A stretch of DNA of 64,000 bases from Anaeramoeba ignava (lineage: Eukaryota > Metamonada > Anaeramoebidae). The position numbers and the translations under genes were made by a program. Of the stretch, positions 39,201 through 50,429 are shown in pieces (within the stretch, counting starts at the first letter, position 1; every line of letters begins with the position of its first letter). The notes beneath the pieces were generated by a model. The model ran no database searches. It had not been told where the DNA came from and saw only the letters and a list, made by a program, of their open reading frames with translations. The DNA lies in NCBI GenBank assembly GCA_028826165.1, contig JAPDFW010000066.1, positions 1 through 64,000 on the forward strand. Reading direction: 5' to 3'.

Positions 39201-42200
39201 AAAAGAAATTCCAAAAAAAGAAATTCAAAAAGAAATTCCAAAAAAAGAAATTCCAAAAAAAGAAATTCAAAAAAATGAAATTCAAAAAAATGAAATTAAA
39301 AAAAAAGAAATTAAAAATGAAATTAAAAATGAAAAATTACCTTCATTCCATAAAATTATGCAAGAGGCAAACAAAAATTCAATCACAACTTCATCAAGAA
39401 ACATAATAAAACAACCAAATATACCAAAAGAAATTCCAGAACAAATCAAAAGTATATTAAGTAAAGAATATCAAACATCATCAAGTATTCTTGATAAAAT
39501 CATCAAAACAAAAAAGAAAATCTCTCAAAAAAACCCAAAATATATCGAAGAAATTTTAAAAAAAACAAATGAATCTTCTGAAGAACTTTTCGCTCCAAAA
39601 AAACCTGATTCATTTAAAGAAGAAAAACAAATTGATATTATTGTCAATCTTGAAGAAAAATTATCTCAAGAAGATAATCAAAAAATTGAAAAACTTTTAA
39701 ATACTGTTGATGGTTATACTAATAATACTCAAAATTTTATAAGTGTTTTAACTAATGTTTTCAAAGAAATTGATGATGCTTTTCCAAAAGTGAATAAACA
39801 AAATTTGCAAATATCACAACATACTCAATCATTAGAAACATTTGGAACTAAAAAAACTGTATAATATATTTTTATATATATATATATTTTTTGGATTGAA
39901 TTTTATTATTAAAAAAATTTTAATTTAAATTTAAATTTAAAGTTTAATCCTAAAAAAAGTCAATATCAATTATTAGCAGCAATTTTCTCAATTTTGGAAT
40001 CAAATTCAGTTCAAGGATTCACAAATCAAATCAAAAATGAAATTACTGATTTAATTTATGAAATGAATATTTCATTTGAAAATTTATATATTAATTGGAT
40101 CAAAGTTGTTTATTTATTAAAGGAAAATAAAATTGTTTCTGGACCTGAAGATAATGTTCTTATTTCTCTCGAAACTTTGTTTAGTTATTATATATACACT
40201 CAAAATTTCAAACAACAATTAACACAAACTTTACTTGAAAAATTTTTATCACAAAATTGTATAAATTTCTTTTTGTTTTTTTTTTAAAAAAATTTTTTAT
40301 ATTTATTTAAATTACTTCTTTTTTTTTAGCTCAATTAATTTCAAAAATTAAGAAAACAGTTTTTAATTTAATTGATTATAATGTTCCTGGAAAAATTCAA
40401 TTTGAAGTTTTTATTCAACCTTTAAAAATTTTAATTAGTGAATTATCAGAAGATTCAGAAAATACAGAAGAGGTTTTATAAAATTTAAATTTAAATTTAA
40501 ATCTAAATTATTTTAATATTTTAATATTTTTTTAGGAAGCAAAAACAATTATTGAAGAAGTTAGAAAAAAATCATTTTCAACAACTTTAAAATCTATTAT
40601 ATTGCATTATATGCCAAAAGAAGTTAAATTTGAAATCAATCAATCACTTACAGCAAAAGATAAAGATTCTGAATTAAAAAGATGGTTTGAAAGAGGAAAA
40701 ATGTATTTGGAACATCTTTTATCAGAAGATGATTTATATTTTTTGACAGCAATTTTTAACAAAACTTTATTTCTTCCATTTATTAAAGAAGCTGCAAATC
40801 CAGTGTTTTATTTGTTTGAAATGTTTGGAGAATCATTGAATTTAATTTTATTCACAATTTCACAAGTTGTTCTCAGCACAGTTTCTGCTGGAACATTGTT
40901 AAAAGAAGATTTTGCTGGAGAATTTACAAAAATTTATACTTTTGAAAATGGAAAAAAATTTCTTCAAGAAATTCTTTCTAAACCTATTATTGAATATTGT
41001 AAATCAAATGATTCTTTAGATTTGGATCCATCAAACGCTAATTTTGAAGGGAATTTGGAAGAAAATACTGAAAAAATGAAACATTATTTACAATCATTTT
41101 CAAAAGCAATTTTATCATCAGCTCAAAAAGTTCCTGAAAATTTTAAAGTTATTTCTTCTTTGATTAAACAAGATTTAATGTCTAGATTTCCTGATAATGT
41201 TATTTCTGTGATTTGCACATTTATTTTATCAAATTTTATTTGTGAAATTCTTAAAAATCCATTTGAATATGAAATTATTAATTGTATTTATTTGAAAAAA
41301 CAATAAGAAAAAAAGAATTTTAATTTTTTAATTCAAAATTTAAAATTTAAAATTTAGTTGAACCAAATCCTAAATCAAAAAGAGGACTTGAAAATTTATC
41401 TTTAGTTTTTGAAACTTTATCTATTGGAGCTGCATTTGGATCAAATAAAAAGAATTTTCAACCACTTAATAGTGTTATGATTCAACAATTTTCAGCAAGA
41501 TCAAATTTTATAAATTCCATTTCAGGATTAGTAAATAATAATAAATTATAAAAATTAAATTTAAATATTTTAAATATTTTAAATATTTATATTTATATTT
41601 TTATTTTTTGATTAGAAATCTTTTGAATATCAAGTAGTTAAAAAAGAAGAAGTTCATGAACAATCAACAAAATTAAAAAAAATAAAACCAAATTCAGCAA
41701 TGGCAACTCTTCAACAAGGAATATTAAAGAAAAAAGCTTTAATGAAATGCTTTTTAGATATTGGAAGTCATATTTTAATTACACAAAATAAATCAATAGA
41801 TTATTCAACAAATATTGGAAATTTTTATATCCAAAAAATTCACAATCAATTTAGATCAATTTATCAAAAAATGAATAAATTAAATGAATTTATTGATGAT
41901 TTAGATATGCTTTTAGATAATTATCAAGATAAAAAAGAAGAAATTCATGAAGAAAAAGAAAATCAAAATCCAAATCAAAATCCAAATCAAATTGAAAATC
42001 AAAATGAAAATCAAAATGAAAAAAATTCTTTATATGATTTTAATAAAATGAATCAAAAACAATTAATAGAAATTTGGAATAATTTATCTGAAGTTGAAAT
42101 ATCAAAAGAAGGAAAACTTCATTTTTCAAATTCAGGTGGAGCTTTTAGTTGGAAAAAAAGATATTTCATTTTGAAATCAAATTTATTAGCAATTTTTCAA

Positions 42201-42413
42201 GATAAATCACATGCAAAAGAATCAAATGCTAAAGAAATTATTGTTCTTCATTCTTCTATTTTGATTGGATATTCTAATTCAATTTCTTATTATAAAAAAA
42301 AAGTTTTCCAAATTACAAGAACTGATCAATCTATTCTTTATTTATGTTCTGATAGTCAAAAAGAAAATGAAGATTGGGTTCATACTCTTAGAAATGCAAG
42401 AAAAAAGAAATGA
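36287..42413 (+). CDS. CH-RasGAP-PH multidomain protein
   Basis: Nine exons: 36287-36478, 37928-38089, 38157-38303, 38387-39858, 39943-40258, 40330-40472, 40536-41283, 41358-41530 and 41616-42413. All introns are GT-AG and phases match. Exons 1-3 give a calponin-homology domain (LKRWINFHLG, DFVCSIQDIID, VVKFLAKLYLWNP). Exon 4 has a ~22-residue repeat built on VEEPKIEEPKIPDKIQNLI. Exons 5-8 give a RasGAP-like all-helical domain (LLAAIFSIL, FLPFIKEAANP, FTISQVVLST, FPDNVISVICTFILSNF, LENLSLVFETL). Exon 9 ends with a PH domain (GKLHFSNSGGAFSWKKRYFIL, DWVHTLRNA). It would be a Ras-family GTPase-activating protein that can bind actin and membranes. Exon 4 has two extra A bases (near 38741 and 38867) and a TGA at 39172, all in repeats. 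These are either sequence errors or disabling mutations. About 1,380 residues. Confidence 0.8.
36479..37927. repeat. 12-bp repeat filling CH-RasGAP intron 1
   Basis: Over 100 near-perfect copies of TTATTTATAAAA, occasionally replaced by TTAAATATAAAA. It lies between the donor GTAATT at 36479 and the acceptor TTTTAG at 37927. Translation of the first part as IIYK repeats is an artefact. Confidence 0.95.
38468..39170 (+). repeat. 66-bp coding tandem repeat in CH-RasGAP exon 4
   Basis: About eight copies of a unit encoding IPDKIQNLISKYP plus KVEEPKIEEPK. Units differ mainly by loss of one EEPKIEEPK half and by synonymous changes. Two copies carry CCTAAAAAT instead of CC(T/A)AAAAT-in-frame, which shifts the frame each time by +1. 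Confidence 0.8.
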
Positions 42414-42490
42414 GAACAATTTTTAATTTTTATTTTTTTTTTATTTTTAATTAATTAAAAAATTTATTTCAAAAAAAATTTATTTTTCTT

Positions 42491-42508
42491 TTTCATTTTT
42501 TTTCTTTT
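42491..42508 (+). promoter_or_regulatory. T-tract/CA element before the epimerase gene
   Basis: TTTCATTTTTTTTCTTTT lies about 20 bases upstream of the ATG at 42526 and only ~80 bases after the previous gene ends. Confidence 0.4.
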
Positions 42509-42525
42509 AAAAAAAAAATATTAAA

Positions 42526-45500
42526 ATGTTTAAATTAAATTTTAAAAATTCTTTATCTTCTTCTTTTAATTCAATTCCTTTTCAATCTACTAATAATTTT
42601 TTAACTCGAAAATTAACTACAATTTTTAAAGAAGAAAAAAAAGAAAATTTTGAAATTGGAAGATTTAATCACATTGCAATAGCAGTTCCAGATTTAAAAA
42701 AAGCAGGAGAAATGTATAAAAATACATTTGGAGCAGAAATATCAGAAATTATGGTAAATTATTTTCAATTTACAAAATATTTAAATAAGTATAAATATAA
42801 ATATAAATCTAAATATAAACTAAATATAAATATAAATATTTAAATAAATATAAATATAAATATAAATATAAATATAAATATAAATATAAATCTAAATATA
42901 AATATAAATATAAATATAAATATAAATATAAATATAAATATAAATATAAATATAAATATAAATATAAATATAAATATAAATATAAATATAAATATAAATA
43001 TAAATATAAATATAAATATAAATATAAATATAAATATAAAAATTGAAATATAAATAAAAAATAAATATAAACAAATAAAATATAAATATAAATATAAATA
43101 TATAATTATAAATATAAATATAAACATAAATATAAATATAAATATAAAAAAATAAAATAAATATAAATATAAATATAAATATAAATATAAATAAAATAAA
43201 TAAAATAAATATAAAAAAAATATAAATAAAATAAAATATAAACATAAATATAAAATAAATATAATATAAAAAATATAAATATAAATATAAATATAAATAA
43301 AATATAAACATAAATATAAATATAAATATAAATATAAATATAAATATAAATATAAATATAAATATAAATATAAATTATAAATATAAATATAAAATATAAA
43401 TATAAATATAAATCTAAATATAAAATAAATATAAATATAAATATAAAATATAAAATAAATATAAATATAAAATAAATAAATATAAAAAAATAAAATATAA
43501 AATAAATATAAATATAAAATAAAAATATAAATATAAAAATAAATATAAAATATAAATATAAATATAAACATAAATAAAAAAAAAATAAAAACATAAATAT
43601 AAATATAAATATAAATATAAATATAAAATAAACATAAATATAAATAAATATAAATATAAATATAAATAAAATATAAATATAAAATAAATATAAATATAAA
43701 TATAAATATAAATAAATATAAATTTTATGACATAAATATTTTAAATATAAATATAAATATAAATATAAATATAAAAATAAATATAAAAAAAATATAAATA
43801 TAAACATAAATATAAATATAAATATAAATATAAATATAAATATAAATATAAAAATATATAAATATAAATATAAACATATAAACATAAATATAAAATATAA
43901 AAACATAAATATAAAATATAAAATATAAATATAAATATAAACATAAACATAAAATATAAATAAAAATAAAAATAAAAATATAAAAATAAATATAAATATG
44001 AAATATAAATAAAAATATAAATATAAATATAAATATACATAAATATAAATATAAATATAAATATAAATATAAATATAAATATAATTAAATATAAATATAA
44101 ATATAAATATAAATATAAAATAAATATAAACATAAACATAAAATATAAAATATAAATATAAATATAAAAAAATAAAATATAAAAAATAAATATAAAAATA
44201 AATATAAAATATAAATATAAATATAAATATAAACATAAACATAAATAAAATATAAAATAAAATAAATATAAAATATAAATATAAATATAAATAAAAATAA
44301 AATATAAATATTAAACATAAATATAAATATAAATATAAAAATAAATATAAAATAAACATAAAAATATAAATATAAATATAAATATAAATATATAAATATA
44401 AATATAAATATAAAATATAAATATAAATATAAAATATAAATATAAACATAAAAATAAAATATAAATATAAATTAAATATAAATATAAATATAAACATAAA
44501 TATAAAAATATAAAATAAACATAAAAACAAAAAAAATATAAATATAAATATAAATAAATATAAATATAAATATAAATATAAATATAAAACATAAATATAA
44601 ATATAAAATATAAATATAAATATAAATATAAATATAAATATAAATATAAAAATATAAACATAAAATATGTTTATAAAATATAAATATAAATATAAATATA
44701 AATATAAATATAAATAAAATAAATATAAATATAAATATAAAATATAAAATATAAATATTTAAAATAAAATATAAATATTTAAATATAAATATAAATATAA
44801 ATATAAATATAAAATCTAAATATAAATATAAATATAAATATAAATATAAATATAAATCTAAATATAAATATAAATATAAAACAAATATAAATATAAATAT
44901 AAATATAAAATAAATATAAATATAAATATAAATATAAATATAAATATAAATATAAATATAAATATAAATATAAATATAAATATAAATATAAATATAAATA
45001 TAAATATAAATATAAATATAAATATAAATATAAATATAAATATAAATATAAATATAAATATAAATATAAATTAAATATAAATATAAATATAAATATAATT
45101 ATAAATATAAATATAAATATAAATATAAATATAAATATAAATATAAATATAAATATAAATATAAATATAAATATAAATATAAATAATATATATATAAATA
45201 TAAATATAAATAATATATATATAAATATAAATATATCAATAATTTTGAAAATAAATAGCATCTTCCAGAACATGGAGTTTCAACAATATTTGTAAAACTT
45301 GCTAATACAAAAATTGAATTATTACATCCTTTAGGTGAAAAATCACCTATTAAAGGTTTTTTGGAAAAAAATCCAATGGGAGGAATTCATCATATGTGTT
45401 TAGAAGTTGAAAATATTCAAAAAGCAATTAAACAAATGGAAAAATCTAATATTAAAACTATTGGAAAAGAACCTAAAATTGGTGCTCATAATAAACCTGT

Positions 45501-45564
45501 TATATTTTTACATCCTAAATCTGTTGGTGGTGTTTTAATTGAACTTGAACAAAATTCAAATTAA
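42526..45564 (+). CDS. MCEE: Methylmalonyl-CoA epimerase
   Basis: Two exons, 42526-42753 and 45259-45564, joined in phase 0, encode 177 residues. The enzyme interconverts (R)- and (S)-methylmalonyl-CoA, linking succinyl-CoA and propionyl-CoA. The glyoxalase/VOC fold is clear: [18 protein letters not shown] at ~48-66 with a metal-binding His, [20 protein letters not shown] at the exon join, [13 protein letters not shown] with the second His, and [20 protein letters not shown] then IELEQ with the Glu ligand. The first ~35 residues are rich in Ser, Asn, Lys and Arg and free of acidic residues until the EEKKE stretch, as expected of a mitochondrial or hydrogenosomal presequence. The intron is 2.5 kb of microsatellite. 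Confidence 0.93.
42754..45258. repeat. AAATAT microsatellite filling the epimerase intron
   Basis: About 2.4 kb of AAATAT hexanucleotide with many one- to three-base variants, bounded by a GTAAAT donor and an AAATAG acceptor. Long minus-strand frames (up to 474 codons of Tyr, Ile, Phe and Leu) are artefacts of the six-base period. Confidence 0.95.
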
Positions 45565-46160
45565 AATTTAAAATTCAAATTCAAATTAAAATTCATTTAA
45601 AATTAAAATTAAATTAAAATTAAAATCAAAATTAAAATTAAAATTAAAATTAAAATTAAAATTAAAATTCGTTTATAAAATTAAAATTAAAATCGGATAA
45701 AAATAAAATTAAAATTAAAATTAAAATTTAATTTAAAATTTAAATTAAAATTAAAATTAAAATTAAATTCAAAATTAAAATTAAAATTAAAATTAAAATT
45801 AAAATTAAAATCAAAATTAAAATTAAAATTAAAATTAAAATTAAAATTAAAATCAAAATTAAAATTATAATTTAAAATTAAATTCAAAATTAAAATTTAA
45901 ATTTAATTTAAATTCAAAATTAAAATTAAAATTAAAATTAAAATTAAAATCAAAATTATAATTTAAAATTAAATTCAAAATTAAAATTAAAATTCATTTA
46001 TAAAATTAAAATTAAAATTAAAATTAAAAATAAAATTTAATTTAAAATTCATTTATAAAATTAAAATTAAAATTCGTTTATAAAATTAAAATTAAAATTA
46101 AAATTAAAATTAAAATTAAAATCGGATAAAAAATAAAAAATTAAAATTTAAATTTTTTGA
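45565..46160. repeat. AAAATT/AAATTC compound microsatellite
   Basis: AAAATT repeats mixed with TTC(A/G)TTTATAAAATTAAAA and AAATCGGATAAAAAT interruptions. The latter occurs twice (~45691 and ~46121). No gene. Confidence 0.85.
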
Positions 46161-46162
46161 AT

Positions 46163-46180
46163 TTTCATTTTTTCTTCTTC
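46163..46180 (+). promoter_or_regulatory. T-tract/CA element before the TSC1-like gene
   Basis: TTTCATTTTTTCTTCTTC lies about 16 bases upstream of the ATG at 46196. Confidence 0.4.
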
Positions 46181-46195
46181 TTTTTTTTAAAAAAA

Positions 46196-48851
46196 ATGTT
46201 AAATCAAAATGAATTCATTTTACAAATTATTGAATCAATTAAAAAAGAACAATTTCAAGAATCAATTTTAAATGAAATTTCAAAAGATCGTTCAAAAACT
46301 CAAAAATTCATTTCATTTTCAAAAGAAATTCCAATTAATTTAAAAGAAATTCTTAAATTAGAAAAAAATTTAAAAGAAAATTTAATAAATTTAAATGAAA
46401 ATTTATCAAAAATTATTTGTTATTTGAATTATTTTTATCAAATGATTTGCAAGTTTCAATATAATCTACTTAAAGGAAATATTGATGAATGGCTAAATGT
46501 TTTAAAATCCTTTATTGATTTTAAAAATATTCAATTATTTAAATTGATGAAAAAAATTTTTATTCAATTATTATTAAAAAAAGATTATGAAAATTTCCAT
46601 TTTTTATTTCTTTATTATTTCGAAAATGATTCAGAAAATGTTTTTAAAATATTTACAAAGTTTATTAAATTAGATTCTTATGTAATTAATTTATTATTTA
46701 AAAAAAACAAAAATTGGAAATTTTTTTAAAATTTGAAAATTTTATTTAGTGTTTTTTTGACCAAATGAATCAAATTTTAAAACATAAACATTATCAAAGT
46801 TTTTGTGTTAATTTAATTTTAAAAATGATGGTTTTAATTGAAGTAAATTTTTTTATTAAAACAAATTAAATTGAAAAAAATTTAATTGAAAAAAAATTTT
46901 TAAAAGAAAAATCAAATTGCTTCAATTATGGATACTTCTTTATTCTCATCATTAATTTCAATCTCAAAATCAGATAAAAATACTCTTGATATCATTTCTT
47001 CTACTTGGATACTTTGTATTATAATTTCAACTTTTCAAAATCCACATTTAATTTCAAAACATCAAAAAGATTTTTTCCAAATATTTCAAAGATTAATAAT
47101 TATTTCAAATGAAAGAAAAACTAAATCTCAAATAACAATAGATACACTAAAAAATTATATCAAAGAATTCCAAATTCAAAATCAAAATAATTCTTTCTAT
47201 TCCAAAAAAAGAAACTCAATTCAAAATGATGATGATCCTTTTCTTTTTATAAATTATATTGAAATAATTTCAAATATCAAGAAAAAAGAACAAGAATCAA
47301 TTAAGAATTTAAAAAATTTTCAATTGAAAAATTATCAAAATATTATTCATCATCTTCATTTTATTCATTTAAAAAAATGTATAACTGAACTTTTAATTCT
47401 TTTATATGGATATTTTCCAAAAGAGTTTATTGATTTAATTCATAAAGAATATTCATCTAAAAAATCAAAACAAAGATTTGATTTAATTTCTTCATTTTTG
47501 AATAATTTATTTGTTCATCCAAAACTTTTTGATGATAAATTTGAAAATTATGAAGAAGTTATTCAAAAAATTAAGACTCATTTTGTTCAAGAAAATTTAA
47601 ATTTAAATTTAGATGAAAATGAAAATGAAAATTTAAATGAAAATGAAAATTTAAATGAAAATGAAAATGAAAATGAAAATGAAAATGAAAATGAAAATCT
47701 AAATGAAAATTTAAATGAAAATCAAAATCAAATTGAAATTGATTCAATAGAAGAAAATATAAAAACTTCACAAGAAATGATTCTAATATTAAATAACTTT
47801 CAACAAAATTGTCAATTTAAAATTAAACCTTCAATTTTCCAAAATTTGAAAAAAAGTTTAAAAGATATTGATTTAATCAAAATGGAAAAAAATCAACTTG
47901 ATATTCAACAATTATTACAAGAAAACAATACATTAAAATGTTCTATACTTTGTCTTGAAAACGAAGTCATTTTCCACAATTTTTTACTTAATAATTATTT
48001 AATTTTAAATCTCAAACAAAACTCACAAAATAATATCCAAATCAAACAAGAAAATGTAATTGAAAATTTTAAAGCAACTGAAACAATCCAAAATAAAATC
48101 ATAATGGAAACAAAAGAACAACTTCAATTCCTTCAAAAATTCTTGTTGAAAATGAAAAAACCAAAAACTAAATGAACAAAAATATCTCAACAAACTTGAA
48201 AAATTTGCAACAGAAAATCATAATTTGAAAAGAAGTAATATCATTTTACAAAGAAATTTAGATGAAGATCGACTTATAAGTCAAAATTTAAACAAACAAC
48301 TTAAAATTTCTCAATCAAAAGTGTTTCCTTTAGAAATCAAAATTAGATATTTAATGGAAAAAATCCAAAAACTTCAATCAATCAAAGAAAAGAATAAAAT
48401 TCTTAAAGCAAATCTCCAAATATCAAGTACAATGTCTCAATTTTATCCTTTAATTGTTGAACAAAATAAAGATCTTGAAAATGAAAATTTATTCAAAAAT
48501 CAAAAAATCAAAGAATTGAATTCAAAAAATTTAAATTATGAATCAAAATTATTTAAATTGCAAAATGAAATTGAAAATTTTGAAATCAAAATATCTTCTC
48601 TTCAAAAATCAAATTCTGATTTCCAAAAAAAGAACCAAGAATTATATTCTTCTTTAATTAAACAACAAAGTTCATTTCAACAAAATATTCGAAATATTCA
48701 AACTAAATATGAAAATGTTGTTGAAGATTCATTAAGAAAAGACAGAAAAATTTTGGAATTGGAATCAAAATTGGAAACTATTCAAGTTAAATTATTTTCA
48801 ACAAATCGTGAAAGTTCTTTATTAAATGAAAATGAAAATTTAAAAAAATAA
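46196..48851 (+). CDS. TSC1: Hamartin (TSC1)-like protein, frameshifted
   Basis: Exons 46196-46681, 46750-46842 and 46907 onward join in phase 0. The N-terminal half is helical, of HEAT type. The most telling region is ELLILLYGYFPKEFIDLIHK plus EYSSK...FLNNLFVHPKLF (codons ~47388-47530). It matches the hamartin pattern LYG.(F/Y)P..F...(L/I)...YS....HP.L. An Asn/Glu run follows, then a long coiled coil (48225-48851) as in TSC1. A one-base shift near 48150-48160, in an A-run, separates the two halves: reading ...KNQKLNEQKYLNKLEKF restores the coil. TSC1 scaffolds TSC2, the GAP for Rheb that restrains TORC1. No TSC2 is in view. ATG 46196 follows a T-tract; the longer frame starts at TTG. Either a pseudogene or a sequence error; family call moderately firm. 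Confidence 0.7.
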
Positions 48852-48866
48852 AAAAATTCAAAAATT

Positions 48867-48889
48867 CATTTTTCATTTTTTCATTTTTT
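48867..48889 (+). promoter_or_regulatory. Triple CATTTTT element before the BTB-TLDc gene
   Basis: CATTTTT occurs three times (48867, 48874 and 48882) in the 46 bases between the TSC1-like stop and the ATG at 48898. So compact a spacer suggests these bases carry the promoter. Confidence 0.45.
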
Positions 48890-48897
48890 AAATAAAA

Positions 48898-50375
48898 ATG
48901 GAAACTTATTTAAATTTAGAAAAACTTTCAAATGATTTAAAAAATTTATTTCAAAATCAAAATGAAAATGAAAAAGAAAATGAAAATTATTTTGATTTTG
49001 AAATAATTTGTGAACAAAATCAAATTTCATTTAAAACTCATAAATCAATTCTTTCTTCAAGAAGTGAATATTTTAAATCTCTTTTTAATTCCAAAATGAA
49101 AGAATATCAAGAAAATAAATTAATTCTAAAAGATGTTTCAAGTTCAATTCTATTTTCAATTTTAAATTATTTTTATTCAGGAAAGATTGAAATTAATTCA
49201 GAAAATGCAATTGAAATTTTAATTTTTTCATCAAAATATTTAATTGATGAATTAATTGAATTTTCTTTAAATTTTATCAAAAAGAATTTACAAATTGAAA
49301 CTGTTATTGATATACTTAAATTATCTGAATCAATGAACTTAAATCAATTATTAGAATCTTGTTATCAATTTATTTATCAAAATTTTGAAAAATTTATCAA
49401 AACTTCATTTTTTCTTGAACTTGAAGAAAATCATTTAAATTCAATTTTATTAAATGATTATAATCTAATAGATGAATTTGAGCTATTCCAATCAATAATA
49501 AAATGGGGAAAACATAAATCAAATATTAATCAAGAAAAACAAAATCAAAAACTTGAAAAAGAAGAAAAAGAAAAATTACAAGATCAAATTTCAAATATTA
49601 TTGATAAAAATCAGATTTATTGATTTCTCAAAAGAACAACTTGAAGATATTTTTGAAACAAGATTTAATTCCAAATCAAATTTCACAAAAATTAAATGAA
49701 TTTCAAAAATTTCAAAATGATAAAGAAATCAATCAATTTATTCAAAAAGAAAATCAAAAATTCATTCATTTTCAAATCAAGAATTAAATTTGATTCGAAA
49801 ATTATTCAAGATATTCTATATTTCAAAAATTAAAAGAATGGATAAATGATAATGAATTCTTTTCTAAAATGAGAAAAGGATTTTCAGCAAAAAGAGATGG
49901 ATTTGATTCTCGAAATTGGCATTCAAAATGTGATAATAAAGGAAAAACATTAATTGTTATCAAAACCAAAGATAATTTTATTTTTGGAGGATTTACTCAA
50001 ATTGGATTTACAAATGATAAATCAAAATGGAGAAAACAAGATAGAAATGATACAGAAGGATGGATTATTGATCCAAAAGCTTTTATTTTTTCATTAAGAA
50101 ATGATAAGAATGATAGAAAACCAGAGAAATTTAAAATCAAACAAGGTGAAGAGCAATTTGCAATTCATTATACTTTAAATAAAGGTCCAATTTTTGGATT
50201 TGGAATTGTTGGAGATATTTCCTTAAATTATGATTTACAATCTGGTTCTTCAAATTTTGGTTTTAGCTACAATTTACCTAAAGGAATTAAATCTAATACG
50301 AATGAAGCTCAAAGTTATTTAGCTGGTTCTTATTATAAATGGGTTGTTGATGAACTTGAAACTTATTTCATTTAA
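48898..50375 (+). pseudogene. BTB-BACK-TLDc protein, frameshifted
   Basis: Residues ~30-130 form a BTB/POZ domain (FDFEIICEQNQISFKTHKSI, LSSRSEYFKSLF, LKDVSSSILFSILNYFYSGK). A BACK-like helical region follows (LIEFSLNFIKKN, LNQLLESCYQFI, FELFQSIIKWGKH). After several one-base shifts (near 49610, 49660, 49770 and 49820) the frame RKLFKIF/LKEWINDNEFFSKM leads to a TLDc domain, 49869-50375. This has RDGFDSRNWHSKCDNKGKTL, IVIKTKDNFIFGGFTQIGF, DPKAFIFSLRND and FGIVGDISLNYDL. BTB-BACK proteins are typically Cul3 ubiquitin-ligase adaptors; TLDc domains bind V-ATPase in other eukaryotes. The domains themselves look conserved, so the shifts may be sequencing errors in A-runs. If real, the gene is dead. 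Confidence 0.75.
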
Positions 50376-50429
50376 TTTCATATTTTTCATTTTTTTTTCA
50401 AAATTCAATTCAATTTTCATTTACTTTCA

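Noticed and set aside
42840-45273. Several long minus-strand open frames (up to 474 codons) rich in Tyr, Ile, Phe and Leu
   Set aside because: They are translations of an AAATAT repeat lying inside an intron with clear splice sites; the composition has only five or six residues.
48843-48897. TSC1-like and BTB-TLDc as one fused gene
   Set aside because: A stop codon, a 46-base T-rich spacer with promoter-like motifs and a fresh ATG separate them.
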